Below are positions 17,238 through 25,120 of a stretch of 28,874 nt of DNA, one piece after another. Below the pieces are notes generated by a model that worked only from the letters and a program-made list of their open reading frames with translations, was not told the origin of the DNA and searched no databases. Positions within the stretch are counted from its first letter, which is position 1. The number at the start of each line of letters is the position of its first letter. The translations under genes and the position numbers were made by a program. Source of the stretch: CAZYWA01 sp964650975 [NCBI: uncultured bacterium] (GTDB lineage Bacteria > JADJOY01); the NCBI GenBank assembly GCA_964650975.1, contig CAZYWA010000022.1:1-28874 (forward strand). Direction: 5' to 3'.

Positions 17238-18071
17238 ATGGCCAACGACGGCTCGAGCAGGGCCTCTTCCGGTCGGCCCGCCCAGGCGCACGCCAGCGAG
17301 GCGCTCGCGGACATCCCCGACCTCACCGGTCAGGTGAAGATCGTGGAGCACCGCGGGGCCCCGGTGCAGCTACGCGCCGAGGGCGGTGACATCCATCGCC
17401 GGCTCTTCGAGAGCGAGCTGCACGTGCTCGGTGCCGACATCCGCGAGAGCATGGCGTTGCAGGCGCTCGAGCCGCAGCTCTCGGCGCTGTGCTTCGACCC
17501 GGTGTCGCGGGTCATCCGCCGGCTGCTCGACAACCCGCGTTTCGGCCTCACGCACGCGCGCCTGGTGGCCGCCCACCACATGAATGCATCCGGGCTCGAC
17601 GCGATCGGAGCCCGCGGTGTCCTGGTCAACGACGGCGAGGTTCAGCGGCTGCTGCTGCGCAACACCCAGACGCCAATTCACTTGCTACGCCGCATCCTGT
17701 CGCGCCAGCGCTGCCTCGACATCTGGGGCGCCGTGCAGAGCCACGACGTGTCGGACCGCAACAAGATCACCGCCCGCGAGTGCCTGCGCCAGCGCTTCGC
17801 CACGTGTACCTCGGAAGAGAAGGTGGATCTGATCATGCACTCGGAAGGGCGGGCGCTGATCGCGCTCTCGGGGGTGCCGCTCGATGCCAAGGCGGTGGCG
17901 TTGCTCTGCAAGCAGAGCTTCACCTCGACAGTGCTGATCCGGAACCTGGCTCAGTGGGGGCCCACGCCGCCACCGGTGCTGATCCATCTGCTGAGGCAGA
18001 CCGTGGTGCGCCAGAATTCGCAGCTTCGCCAGATGGTGAAGCGACACCCCAACTGCCCGCCGGCCGACTGA
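17238..18071 (+). CDS. Unknown alpha-helical (HEAT-like repeat) protein
   Basis: A 277-residue soluble protein with no signal peptide or membrane helix. The ATG at 17238 lacks a clear ribosome site, so the start is moderately sure. I did not recognise a family. After a polar, Ser/Ala-rich first 25 residues, the rest is predicted helical with recurring units of 20-30 residues: IRRLLDNPRFGLTHARLVA, VQRLLLRNTQTPIHLLRRIL, then similar LLCKQSFTSTVLIRNLAQW and LIHLLRQTVVRQNSQLRQMV. The N-P/NTQTP-L-LL pattern is that of HEAT-like or related alpha-solenoid repeats, which usually act as protein-binding scaffolds. Cys residues are scattered with no metal motif. It stands alone between a divergent monooxygenase gene and a convergent ceramidase-like gene, so context gives no role. 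Confidence 0.7.
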   Translation: MANDGSSRASSGRPAQAHASEALADIPDLTGQVKIVEHRGAPVQLRAEGGDIHRRLFESELHVLGADIRESMALQALEPQLSALCFDPVSRVIRRLLDNPRFGLTHARLVAAHHMNASGLDAIGARGVLVNDGEVQRLLLRNTQTPIHLLRRILSRQRCLDIWGAVQSHDVSDRNKITARECLRQRFATCTSEEKVDLIMHSEGRALIALSGVPLDAKAVALLCKQSFTSTVLIRNLAQWGPTPPPVLIHLLRQTVVRQNSQLRQMVKRHPNCPPAD

Positions 18072-18127
18072 GTCGCCGCGACGAGCAAGGGGCGCAGAAT
18101 TGATTCACAAACTCTGACCGGCCGGCC

Positions 18128-18832
18128 TCAGGAACGGCCGCGCGCGAGGTGCCGTTCGAACTGCGCGAAGAACTGGTACCAGAACCAGAACGACGCCGCG
18201 CCCAGCAGGTGCCACGCCGCGTGCGGGCCGAAGAGATGGTTCTTGGGGTCGCAGATGATGCCCAGCTTGTCGACCCACCACAGCGCGTACGAGACGGCGA
18301 AGGTTCCCGCGACCAGCGCCAGCGGCGTGTAGCTCGCCGCGGCCGCTCCCCGCGACCGAGTGCGTAGCAAGAGGGCGACCTCGAGCGCCGCGAACGCCAC
18401 CACTTCTCCGGCGAAGAGCGCGATGCCGACGGTGCGGAACGCGACCAGCAGCGCAACCGAGAGCCCGACCAGCGCCGCGTAGCACGCCGCGAGACGCCGG
18501 TCCGGCCAGCCCGTCCAGCGGCCCACGTCGAGGACCACGAAGAGCGCCGACTCGAACAGCATCACGCCCTGGTCGAGCGCCTGGCCGACGAACGTGTCGG
18601 TGGCGTGGAACGCGATCGAGCTGATCCCGGTGGCGATCGCGATCGGGCCCAGCCAGCTCGCCCGTCCCCACCCTTCGCGCTTCGCGATCCGGAGCAGCGC
18701 GATCCCGACCACCAGAAAGCCGACGTTCGACCAGGTGTTCGCGGGCTCCGCGATCCAGGTGCAGGTGTTCTCCTCGCAGAAATGCAGATTCGCCGGCGCG
18801 AACCCGCTCCACGGACACGATGGATCACTCAT
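18128..18832 (-). CDS. Alkaline ceramidase-like CREST membrane hydrolase
   Basis: A 234-residue protein with about seven hydrophobic helices. The start at 18832 has GAGG 6 bases upstream; a start 10 codons earlier has no such site. It fits the alkaline ceramidase/PAQR/Per1 (CREST) superfamily. FCEENTCTWIAEPANTWSN supplies the N-terminal acidic residue and the Asn-Trp-Ser motif; GISSIAFHATDTFVGQALDQ carries the Ser, His76 and Asp87; and HLFGPHAAWHLLG carries the H-x3-H pair His204/His208. These residues bind Zn in family structures. Alkaline ceramidases cleave ceramide to sphingosine and fatty acid. In bacteria the amide-lipid substrate is often unclear, so lipid amidase is the safest statement. 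It lies next to the fold-back element, which sits in its upstream region. Confidence 0.82.
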   Translation of the reverse strand: MSDPSCPWSGFAPANLHFCEENTCTWIAEPANTWSNVGFLVVGIALLRIAKREGWGRASWLGPIAIATGISSIAFHATDTFVGQALDQGVMLFESALFVVLDVGRWTGWPDRRLAACYAALVGLSVALLVAFRTVGIALFAGEVVAFAALEVALLLRTRSRGAAAASYTPLALVAGTFAVSYALWWVDKLGIICDPKNHLFGPHAAWHLLGAASFWFWYQFFAQFERHLARGRS

Positions 18833-18867
18833 CGCACGCCTCGCCCGCGCCCCACCATACACCCCTG

Positions 18868-19051
18868 CTAACCCGGGTTATTCATGAAAGTTCGTAGCGA
18901 GGCCGCCAAGCGCCGAGCAGATTCGGGTGAACGCAGCCGCCTTGGTCCGCAGGCGTACGAACAGTACGTCGAGGACCAAGGAGGCGAGTACGCCCGAAGA
19001 TGCCGACGATCGGCGGCCGCAGTAGAACGCTTCATGAATAATCCGGGCTAA
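18868..19051. mobile_element. MITE-like fold-back element with terminal inverted repeats and CTAA duplication
   Basis: The element is 176 bases (18872-19047) flanked by CTAA on both sides (18868-18871 and 19048-19051), a likely 4-base target duplication. The ends are CCCGGGTTATTCATGAA and its inverse with one mismatch over 17 bases. The arms continue to pair inward: GGCCGCC/GGCGGCC (18901, 19012), TTCGGG/CCCGAA (18922, 18993), CTTGGTCC/GGACCAAG (18941, 18973) and an apex hairpin CGTAC-gaaca-GTACG (18954-18968) at the exact centre. It has no coding capacity. It would need a transposase in trans; the family cannot be named without a matching full IS. Confidence 0.75.
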
Positions 19052-19085
19052 TGTTCGCTCTTCGTCTTTCGTCGCGGAGGTCTCC

Positions 19086-19634
19086 ATGAGCATCGCACGC
19101 GAGCTGCGCACCGCGTCTCGGGCGGAGCTGCGCCGGCGGATCGTCACCGGCCATCCGCTCGACCCGGCGGCCCTCGAGGGCTGGGCCTATCGCGGAACCA
19201 GCCTGGGATTGCCGAGCTTCGTCGAGCGGCTCAGCTGGAAGATCTTCCAGAAAACCTTCTGGCGCGATCCCGCGAGCGGAAGGCTCTTGGGCTGGAACGT
19301 GCGGCTCGAGCAGGACGGCCTGGATTCGCCGAGCCGTCCCAAGGAGCGCGACGGACGCCCGGTGACCGTTTGGCACTACGAGGTCATCGAGCCCAAGGGA
19401 GTGCCGGCTCCCCGGGACTTCGATCGGGGGCTCATCATCGACTACTCGAAAGGCCAGAACCCGCGCTTCGACACCATCCGGTTCTCCAAGGACCCGCTGG
19501 TGGCGCTCTCGCCGGGGAGCGCCGACGAGCTGATCGGCGTCACCTATCTCTCGATCGCGGGGCTCTGCATCGAGACTCCGACTTACTTCACGCTCACGCG
19601 CGAGCACCCCGTGAGCTTCGTGCCCTACACATGA
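19086..19634 (+). CDS. Conserved-looking protein of unknown function, first gene of GMC oxidoreductase operon
   Basis: A 182-residue soluble protein with no signal peptide. The ATG at 19086 has a strong GGAGG site. I do not recognise the family. It begins with an amphipathic helix (ARELRTASRAELRRRI) followed by an aromatic-rich segment, YRGTSLGLPSFVERLSWK, then FWRDPASGRLLGWNVRLEQ, a Trp/Gly-rich beta-like middle part (VTVWHYEVIEPKG), and a conserved-looking LIIDYSKGQN...RFSKDPLVALSPGS. The final part, VTYLSIAGLCIETPTYFTL, is also beta-rich. It overlaps the next gene by 4 bases (ATGA) and is thus coupled to it and to the GMC oxidoreductase. A lipid- or sterol-binding accessory role would fit the partner enzyme, but that is a guess from context. 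The fold-back element ends 34 bases upstream. Confidence 0.72.
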   Translation: MSIARELRTASRAELRRRIVTGHPLDPAALEGWAYRGTSLGLPSFVERLSWKIFQKTFWRDPASGRLLGWNVRLEQDGLDSPSRPKERDGRPVTVWHYEVIEPKGVPAPRDFDRGLIIDYSKGQNPRFDTIRFSKDPLVALSPGSADELIGVTYLSIAGLCIETPTYFTLTREHPVSFVPYT

Positions 19635-20062
19635 TCGCCACCGCCGGGCGAGCGCTGCGGCGGGTCGTCCTGCGCTTCGAGCGGCTGCTGCCCTTCGAGC
19701 GGCGCTGGGCCGAGACCATCTTCGACGCGCTGCTCGCGATCGAGGGCGAGCACGGGCTGCCCGGCTTCCCGACCGTCGATGCCACCGCGTTCTGGCGCGC
19801 GCTGGGAGAGGCGCCGTCGCCCTCGTTCCGGTTGGGGCTGCGCGCGTTCGTTTGGGCGCTCACGTTCCTGCCGCTCTTCGACGCGCGCGCGCGGCGCCCG
19901 TTTTTCGCGCTGCCGCGGGCTACGCGCCTGGCACTGGTCGCCGAGGGGATCCACGGCCGCAGCTACCTCACGCGGCAGATGTTCGCGGCCCTCAAGATGC
20001 TCGCGTGCTTCGCCTACTTCGACGACTCGAACGTGCGCGCCGCGGTGACGGGAGTCGCATGA
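19631..20062 (+). CDS. Small accessory protein of GMC oxidoreductase operon (function unknown)
   Basis: A 143-residue basic, helical protein. It starts at 19631, where ATGA overlaps the previous stop, and its own stop overlaps the GMC gene by 4 bases in the same way, so it is translated as part of a coupled trio. It has no clear signal peptide; the hydrophobic segment FVWALTFLPLF may be membrane-embedded. The order helix-rich small protein then GMC flavoprotein recalls gluconate 2-dehydrogenase subunit 3, which lies beside a GMC subunit and is exported with it, but I see no Tat motif here and the sequence match is only loose (ERRWAETIFDALLA..., SYLTRQMFAALKML). An accessory or chaperone subunit is the best inference. 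Confidence 0.7.
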   Translation: MIATAGRALRRVVLRFERLLPFERRWAETIFDALLAIEGEHGLPGFPTVDATAFWRALGEAPSPSFRLGLRAFVWALTFLPLFDARARRPFFALPRATRLALVAEGIHGRSYLTRQMFAALKMLACFAYFDDSNVRAAVTGVA

Positions 20063-21564
20063 GCCCGCTGGTCGAGACCGACGGGCGCGCGGTGCGCCGC
20101 CCGCATGCGGTCGCGGCCGACGTGGTGATCGTCGGCAGCGGCCCAGGCGGAGCCACGGTCGCACGCGCGCTCTCGCAGGCTGGTCTCGGCGTGCTGGTGC
20201 TCGAGGAAGGATTCGAGGTCACACCGGACGAATTCGAGGCCAGCGGTGTGCGCGCCATGGCACGCCTCTACCGGGACATGGGGACCTCGATCGCGTTCGG
20301 CAAAGCACCCATGCCTTATCTCCAGGGCCGCGCCGTGGGCGGCACCTCGGTGGTGAACGGCGCCATCTGCTGGCGCTTCTCGCGCGAGGTGCTGGAGGAG
20401 TGGTACGCAGCGGACGGGGCCCTGCGCGAGGCGCTCGACTTCGGGGCCATCGAAAGAGCGGAAGACGAGATCGAGGCTCGCCTGCAGATCCGTCCCACCG
20501 AGAGCGCGATCGCCGGCGAGAAGAACCGGCTCCTCGGTGTCGGCGCCGAGGCCCTGGGCGTCGCGCACCGGCCGATCCGCCGCAACGTCGTGGGCTGCGA
20601 GGGCCTGGGGCGCTGCCTGCAAGGCTGCCCGCGCGGCCACAAGCTCTCGATGGATCGCACGTTCCTGCCGGACGCGGTCGAGCGCGGCGCGCGGATTCTC
20701 GCGGGAGTGACCGCGCGCCGGGTGCGCGTGGAGCGTGGCCGCGCGGTCGCGGTGCTGGCGCGCTCCGCCGGCGGCGCGACGGTCGAGGCCCGGGCGCGGC
20801 ACGCCGTGGTCCTGGCCGCCAGCGCGATCCAGACGCCGTGCCTCTTGATGCGGAGCGGGCTGCGCTCCGGTCCGGTGGGGCGCGAGCTCTCGGGCCATCC
20901 CGGCGTGTCCGTCACGGGTCGCTTCGACGGTCCCGTGCGGAATTACCGAGGTGCGACCCAGGGCCACGAGGTCACCGGCTGGCGCGGCGAAGGCCTCAAG
21001 CTCGAAGCTCTCGGATTCGATCTCTCGATCCTCGCGAGCCGCCTGCCGGGCGCGGGCGCCGAGCTCGGAGCACGGATCGCCGAGATCGATCGCTACGCGG
21101 TGTGGGGAGCGGCGCTGCGCGCTCGCGCTCGCGGCACGGTGCGTCCCGGCTTCGGCCGTCCCAGCGTGCGCTTTTCGCTGACACCGGAGGATGTGGTGCT
21201 GGCCCGGCGCGGCGTGCGGGTGCTCGCCGACACCATGCTCGCCGCGGGAGCCACCGAGGTCCACCTCGAGATCGCGGGCTTCGACCCGGTGATCCGCGAT
21301 GCGCGCGGTGCGGCGGCCATCGAAGAGCGCGCGCCGCTCGACCCGCGTGCCTACCCGATGTCGATGACGCACCTCTTCGGGACCGCGCGCATGGGGAGCG
21401 ATCCCGCGACGAGCGTGGTGCGCCCCGACTTCCGCCACCATCAGGTCGAGGGGCTCTACCTGGCCGATTCCAGCGTGTTTCCGTCGAACCTGGGCGTGAA
21501 TCCGCAGGTGCCGATCATGGCGCTGGCGCGGCTCTGCGCGGACCGCATCGTGGCCGCGCGCTGA
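20059..21564 (+). CDS. GMC family FAD-dependent oxidoreductase
   Basis: A 501-residue flavoprotein; the ATG at 20059 overlaps the previous stop (ATGA) and has GGGAG upstream. It is a glucose-methanol-choline oxidoreductase. The FAD-binding VVIVGSGPGGATVARAL is near residue 22, LVLEEG is the ribose-binding strand end, and GRAVGGTSVVNGAICWR is the GMC signature. NVVGCEGLGRCLQGCPRG holds Cys180, 186 and 190, a cysteine pattern seen in long-chain alcohol oxidase-like and related GMC branches. The C-terminal signature has HLFGTARMG (His438) and VNPQVPIMALA (Asn481), the usual active-site pair. No signal peptide was seen. GMC enzymes oxidise alcohols or sterols to aldehydes or ketones; the two small partner genes point to a specialised complex. 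Ends 18 bases from a convergent lipoprotein gene. Confidence 0.92.
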   Translation: MSPLVETDGRAVRRPHAVAADVVIVGSGPGGATVARALSQAGLGVLVLEEGFEVTPDEFEASGVRAMARLYRDMGTSIAFGKAPMPYLQGRAVGGTSVVNGAICWRFSREVLEEWYAADGALREALDFGAIERAEDEIEARLQIRPTESAIAGEKNRLLGVGAEALGVAHRPIRRNVVGCEGLGRCLQGCPRGHKLSMDRTFLPDAVERGARILAGVTARRVRVERGRAVAVLARSAGGATVEARARHAVVLAASAIQTPCLLMRSGLRSGPVGRELSGHPGVSVTGRFDGPVRNYRGATQGHEVTGWRGEGLKLEALGFDLSILASRLPGAGAELGARIAEIDRYAVWGAALRARARGTVRPGFGRPSVRFSLTPEDVVLARRGVRVLADTMLAAGATEVHLEIAGFDPVIRDARGAAAIEERAPLDPRAYPMSMTHLFGTARMGSDPATSVVRPDFRHHQVEGLYLADSSVFPSNLGVNPQVPIMALARLCADRIVAAR

Positions 21565-21582
21565 AACGCAGCGAGAGCCCGC

Positions 21583-22122
21583 TCAGTTCCCGCCGCCGCG
21601 GCCGTGGCCGCCACCCCGGCCGCTGCCATGCCCGCCGCGTTGGGGCTCGTCGTCCATGTCGTCCCGAGGCTCGACGTCGTTCCTCGGACCCGAATGGCTG
21701 GCCTGGTAGACGAGCGTGTTGACGAGGTCCTCGAGCGCCTGCGCCCGGAAGGCGTCGCGAGCCTGGTCGAAGCGCGCGAGCTCCGGCGCCGAGAGCACCG
21801 AAATCAGATCCTCTCGTGCGTGGTCGGTGAGCTGGGCCGCGCCGGTTTGCAGGGCGGCGAGCGAGATCGGGTCGTGTGCGCCGAGGTCTCGCGCCATCAG
21901 CCCGAGCCGGGTCAGATAAAGGTCGACCGCGTTGGCGACCCCGGCGCGCTCCCCGGCCGCGAAGGAGAGCCGCTCGCTCCACGCGGTCAAGGTCCGCTCG
22001 GGATGCGCGGCCGCAGCGCTCGGCTGTGGCGCCTCGGGCTTCGCGGTCGAGCAGCCGGTGAAGCACGACGTGAGCACCGCGATCGCAACGCACCATCGCA
22101 GGCACCGAAACGCTCGCCACAT
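21583..22122 (-). CDS. Predicted lipoprotein with Gly/His-rich C-terminal tail
   Basis: A 179-residue protein. The ATG at 22122 has a strong GGAGG site; an upstream in-frame start is much less likely. Residues 1-24 form a lipoprotein signal: LTSC (Cys20) is the canonical lipobox and FTGC (Cys24) a second option. The mature part is helical and acidic/alanine-rich (ERLSFAAGERAGVANAVDLYLTRLGLMARDLGAHDP, split at AVDLYL), then LSAPELARFDQARDAFRAQALEDLVN. The tail is low complexity, with GGHGSGRGGGHGRGGGN; the His and Gly may bind metal or polymer, which is speculation. I know no family for it. It is divergent from the glutathione peroxidase gene and converges with the GMC gene. Confidence 0.78.
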   Translation of the reverse strand: MWRAFRCLRWCVAIAVLTSCFTGCSTAKPEAPQPSAAAAHPERTLTAWSERLSFAAGERAGVANAVDLYLTRLGLMARDLGAHDPISLAALQTGAAQLTDHAREDLISVLSAPELARFDQARDAFRAQALEDLVNTLVYQASHSGPRNDVEPRDDMDDEPQRGGHGSGRGGGHGRGGGN

Positions 22123-22223
22123 GTGAACCTCCGAATGCGCAACGACCCTCGAAAATGCCCCGCCGCGATGATGCCGCGTTCGCGGCCGATCCAGTAGGGG
22201 TCTCGGTTCGAACGCAACAGCCG

Positions 22224-22235
22224 GCAGCCGGCTGC
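22224..22235. promoter_or_regulatory. Perfect palindrome in the lipoprotein/GPx divergent region
   Basis: GCAGCCGGCTGC is a perfect 12-base palindrome 44 bases before the peroxidase start, in the 156-base divergent region. A TATTCT sequence at 22249-22254 could be a -10 element for the peroxidase operon, which would put the palindrome near the -35 position, as expected of an operator. GC-rich palindromes are common by chance. Confidence 0.25.
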
Positions 22236-22278
22236 GCCCGATCTGACGTATTCTGCCCAACCCCCGAGCGGAGGATCC

Positions 22279-22896
22279 ATGTCTCGCGTCCACGTTTCCC
22301 GGTCTCTCTCGATCGCCAATCCAGTCGCCGCGGTGCTCGCCGCGTCAGCGGCGCTGCTCGCGATCCTCTTCTCGACTCCGTCGCGCCACGCCGCGTACGC
22401 CGCCGAAACTCCCTCGGCCACGTCGTCCTTCTACGGGCTCGGCGCGACCTCGCTCGCCGGCGAGCCCGTGTCGTTCCAGCAGTACGCCGGCAAGGTGACG
22501 CTCGCCGTCAACGTCGCGAGCCAGTGCGGGTTCACGCCTCAGTACAAGGGCCTCGAGAAGCTCTACACCGAGCTCTCGCCCAAGGGGCTCGTGGTGCTGG
22601 GCTTCCCCAGCAACGAGTTCGGCGGCCAGGAGCCGGGCTCGGCCGACGAGATCCAGACCTTCTGCAAGAAGAACTACGGCGTCACGTTCCCGATGTTCCA
22701 GAAGCTCGTCACCAAGCCGGGCCCGGCGCAGAGCCCGATCTACGGCTTCCTGACCTCGGGCCGCGACGCGCCGAGCTGGAACTTCTGCAAGTACCTGATC
22801 GGGAAGGATGGCCAGGTGATCGCGTTCTTCCCCAGCAAGGTGACGCCCGACGACCCGAAGCTGCGTGACGCCATCGAAGCCGCCCTCGCCCGCTGA
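22279..22896 (+). CDS. Exported glutathione peroxidase family protein (Cys type)
   Basis: A 205-residue protein. The ATG at 22279 has GGAGG upstream. Residues 1-42 are an unusually long signal (hydrophobic VAAVLAASAALLAILF, cleavage near AYA), so it acts outside the cytoplasm. The thioredoxin-like GPx fold follows: NVASQCGFTPQY with catalytic Cys83 (Cys, not Sec), GFPSNEFGGQEPG with Gln117, and WNFCKYLIG with Trp167 and Asn168, completing the catalytic tetrad. It reduces hydrogen or lipid hydroperoxides. Cys-type bacterial forms usually take electrons from thioredoxin rather than glutathione, and Cys129 in FCKKNYG lies near where a resolving Cys is expected. It is the first gene of an operon with an EF-hand membrane protein and a lipoprotein, hinting at envelope lipid protection. 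Normal length for the family apart from the signal. Confidence 0.92.
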   Translation: MSRVHVSRSLSIANPVAAVLAASAALLAILFSTPSRHAAYAAETPSATSSFYGLGATSLAGEPVSFQQYAGKVTLAVNVASQCGFTPQYKGLEKLYTELSPKGLVVLGFPSNEFGGQEPGSADEIQTFCKKNYGVTFPMFQKLVTKPGPAQSPIYGFLTSGRDAPSWNFCKYLIGKDGQVIAFFPSKVTPDDPKLRDAIEAALAR

Positions 22897-22927
22897 GGTC
22901 CGTCCACCCCCCGATCCTGGAGTACCC

Positions 22928-25111
22928 ATGGCCACCGAACCCAAAGGTCATCACTGGAAGTTCGTCCGCAGCGGCGGACTCGATCAGGTCGTCCTCAAGT
23001 CCGGCGCCGACATCGCGAACCTGTCCAAGCTCGACCAGAAGCTGTGGGTGGCGCTCGCCTGCCCGACCCGCGGAATCGAGATCGATCCGGCGACGCTCGA
23101 CCTCATCGACACCGACAAGGACGGGCGCGTGCGAGTTCCCGAGGTCCTGGCATCGGTGTCGTGGCTGCAGGACGTGCTCAAGGACCTGGGCTCGCTGCTC
23201 TCGGGCGGCGAGAGCGTGCCGCTCGCGGTCATCCGCGACGCGACTCCCGCTGGCGCCGCGCTGCTCGCCGGCGCCAAGCGAGTCCTCGCGAGCCACGGCC
23301 GCGCCGACGCCACCGACATCTCGCTCGCCGACATCACCGCCACCGAGAAGATCTTCGACGCCAAGAACTTCAACGGCGACGGAGTGGTGCCGGCCGCGTC
23401 GGCACCCGACCCGGCGCTCGCCAAGGCCATCGAGGACATCATCTCTACCCACGGCTCGATGATGGACCGGAGCGGCAAGCCCGGCGTCGACGAGAAGATC
23501 GTGGCGAAGTTCTTCGAGGACGCCACGGCACTCGCGGCGTGGCACGAACGAGGTCAGTCGCCCGAGGTCGCCGCCATCGCCAAGGCTGCGCAGGCGGTGG
23601 CCGCGATCCGCGCCAAGGTCGACGATTACTTCGCGCGCTGCCAGATCTCGGCGCTCGACGATCGAGCCGCCGGCCTCCTCGGCGCCACCGAAGGCGATCT
23701 GCAGGCGCTCTCGAACACGGTGCTCTCGAGCACCACCGCCGAGCTGGCCAGACTGCCACTCGCGCGCATCGCCGCCGGCCGCCCGCTGCCGCTCGCGGAT
23801 GGCCTGAACCCGGCCTGGACGGCCCAGCTGCACACCCTAGCCACGGATGCGGCCGCTCCCATCCTCGGCTCCGCCAAGTCGGAGCTCAGCGAGAGCGAAT
23901 GGACGAAGCTGGTCGCGCACGTGGCGCCGCACCGCGACTGGGTGGCGTCGAAGCCGTTATCGGCCGCCGAGGCGCTCGGGATCGAGCGGGTTCGCGAGCT
24001 GCGGGCCGCCGGCACCGAGGCCGCCCTTCAAGGGCTCATCGCCCAGGACCGCGCCGTCGAGAAAGAATTCGAGCAGCTCGACGCCGTCGAGAAGCTGGTG
24101 CGCTTCCAGCGTGACTTCATCAAGCTGCTCACCAATTTCGTGAATTTCTCGGCCTTTTACGCCAAGGCCGGAGCGGTGTTCCAGGCGGGCACGCTCTATC
24201 TCGACGGACGCAGCTGCAACCTGTGCGTGCGCGTCGCCGATCCCGCCAAGCACGCGGTCCTCGCCGCTCTCGCCAAGACCTACCTCGCCTACTGCGACTG
24301 CGTGCGGCGTGGCACCGGCGAGATCATGACCATCGCCGCCGCCTTCACCGACGGGGACTCCGACAACCTGATGGTCGGGAGAAACGGGATCTTCTACGAC
24401 CGCAAGGGAAACGACTGGGACGCGACCATCACCAAGGTGATCGAGAACCCCATCAGCATCCGCCAGGCCTTCTTCGCTCCTTACAAGCGCTTCGTGCGGC
24501 TGCTCGAGGAGCAGATCGCCAAGCGTGCGGCGGCGGCCGACGTGAGCGCGGGCACCAAGCTGCAATCGGCCGCGCAACAGGTCGCCACCGCCGATCAAGG
24601 CGCGCCGGCTCCGGCGAAGGCCGAGGCCACCAAGTTCGACCTCGCGCTGATCACTGGTATCGGCGTCGCGATCGGCAGCATCGGCGCCTTCGTGTCGACG
24701 CTGCTGGGAAAGTTCTTCGACTTGGGACGCTGGGTGCCCCTCGGTTTGGTGGGCGTGATGCTCGCCATCTCCGGCCCCTCGATGCTGATCGCGTGGCTCA
24801 AGCTTCGCCAGCGGAACCTGGGGCCGATTCTCGACGCCAACGGCTGGGCCATCAACGGGCGCGTCCACATCACCGTGCCGTTCGGCGGTGCCTTGACCGA
24901 CGTGGCCTCCCTGCCGCCCGGCTCGGAGCGCTCGCTCGTCGACCCCTACGCCGAGAAACGGCGCCCGTGGAAGCTCTATTGCTTCCTGGTGGCGGTGCTG
25001 GTGCTCGCTGTCGGCTGGTACGCCGGCCGGCTCGACCACTACCTGCCGGCGCCGGTGAAGAGCACCACGGTTCTGGGCTCGTACGCTCCGGCGGCGGATC
25101 CCGCCAAGTAG
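22928..25111 (+). CDS. EF-hand-containing membrane protein of unknown function
   Basis: A 727-residue protein. The ATG at 22928, 31 bases after the peroxidase stop, has GGAG about 7 bases upstream. I know no family for the whole. Residues 1-560 are hydrophilic and mostly helical, with no signal peptide. LIDTDKDGRVRVPEVL (from 59) is a canonical EF-hand loop (Asp61, 63, 65, Gly66, Glu72); FNGDG near 155 could be a degenerate second loop. A Cys set, CNLC (430, 433) and CDC (456, 458), is a possible metal site. Three membrane helices end the protein (about 570-592, 601-623, 683-700), with a charged loop between the second and third. The bulk of the protein is therefore probably cytoplasmic and membrane-tethered. 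It lies in the GPx operon and the next gene starts 9 bases after its stop. Calcium sensing at the membrane is an inference from the EF-hand only. Confidence 0.82.
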   Translation: MATEPKGHHWKFVRSGGLDQVVLKSGADIANLSKLDQKLWVALACPTRGIEIDPATLDLIDTDKDGRVRVPEVLASVSWLQDVLKDLGSLLSGGESVPLAVIRDATPAGAALLAGAKRVLASHGRADATDISLADITATEKIFDAKNFNGDGVVPAASAPDPALAKAIEDIISTHGSMMDRSGKPGVDEKIVAKFFEDATALAAWHERGQSPEVAAIAKAAQAVAAIRAKVDDYFARCQISALDDRAAGLLGATEGDLQALSNTVLSSTTAELARLPLARIAAGRPLPLADGLNPAWTAQLHTLATDAAAPILGSAKSELSESEWTKLVAHVAPHRDWVASKPLSAAEALGIERVRELRAAGTEAALQGLIAQDRAVEKEFEQLDAVEKLVRFQRDFIKLLTNFVNFSAFYAKAGAVFQAGTLYLDGRSCNLCVRVADPAKHAVLAALAKTYLAYCDCVRRGTGEIMTIAAAFTDGDSDNLMVGRNGIFYDRKGNDWDATITKVIENPISIRQAFFAPYKRFVRLLEEQIAKRAAAADVSAGTKLQSAAQQVATADQGAPAPAKAEATKFDLALITGIGVAIGSIGAFVSTLLGKFFDLGRWVPLGLVGVMLAISGPSMLIAWLKLRQRNLGPILDANGWAINGRVHITVPFGGALTDVASLPPGSERSLVDPYAEKRRPWKLYCFLVAVLVLAVGWYAGRLDHYLPAPVKSTTVLGSYAPAADPAK

Positions 25112-25120
25112 GAGAACGCC

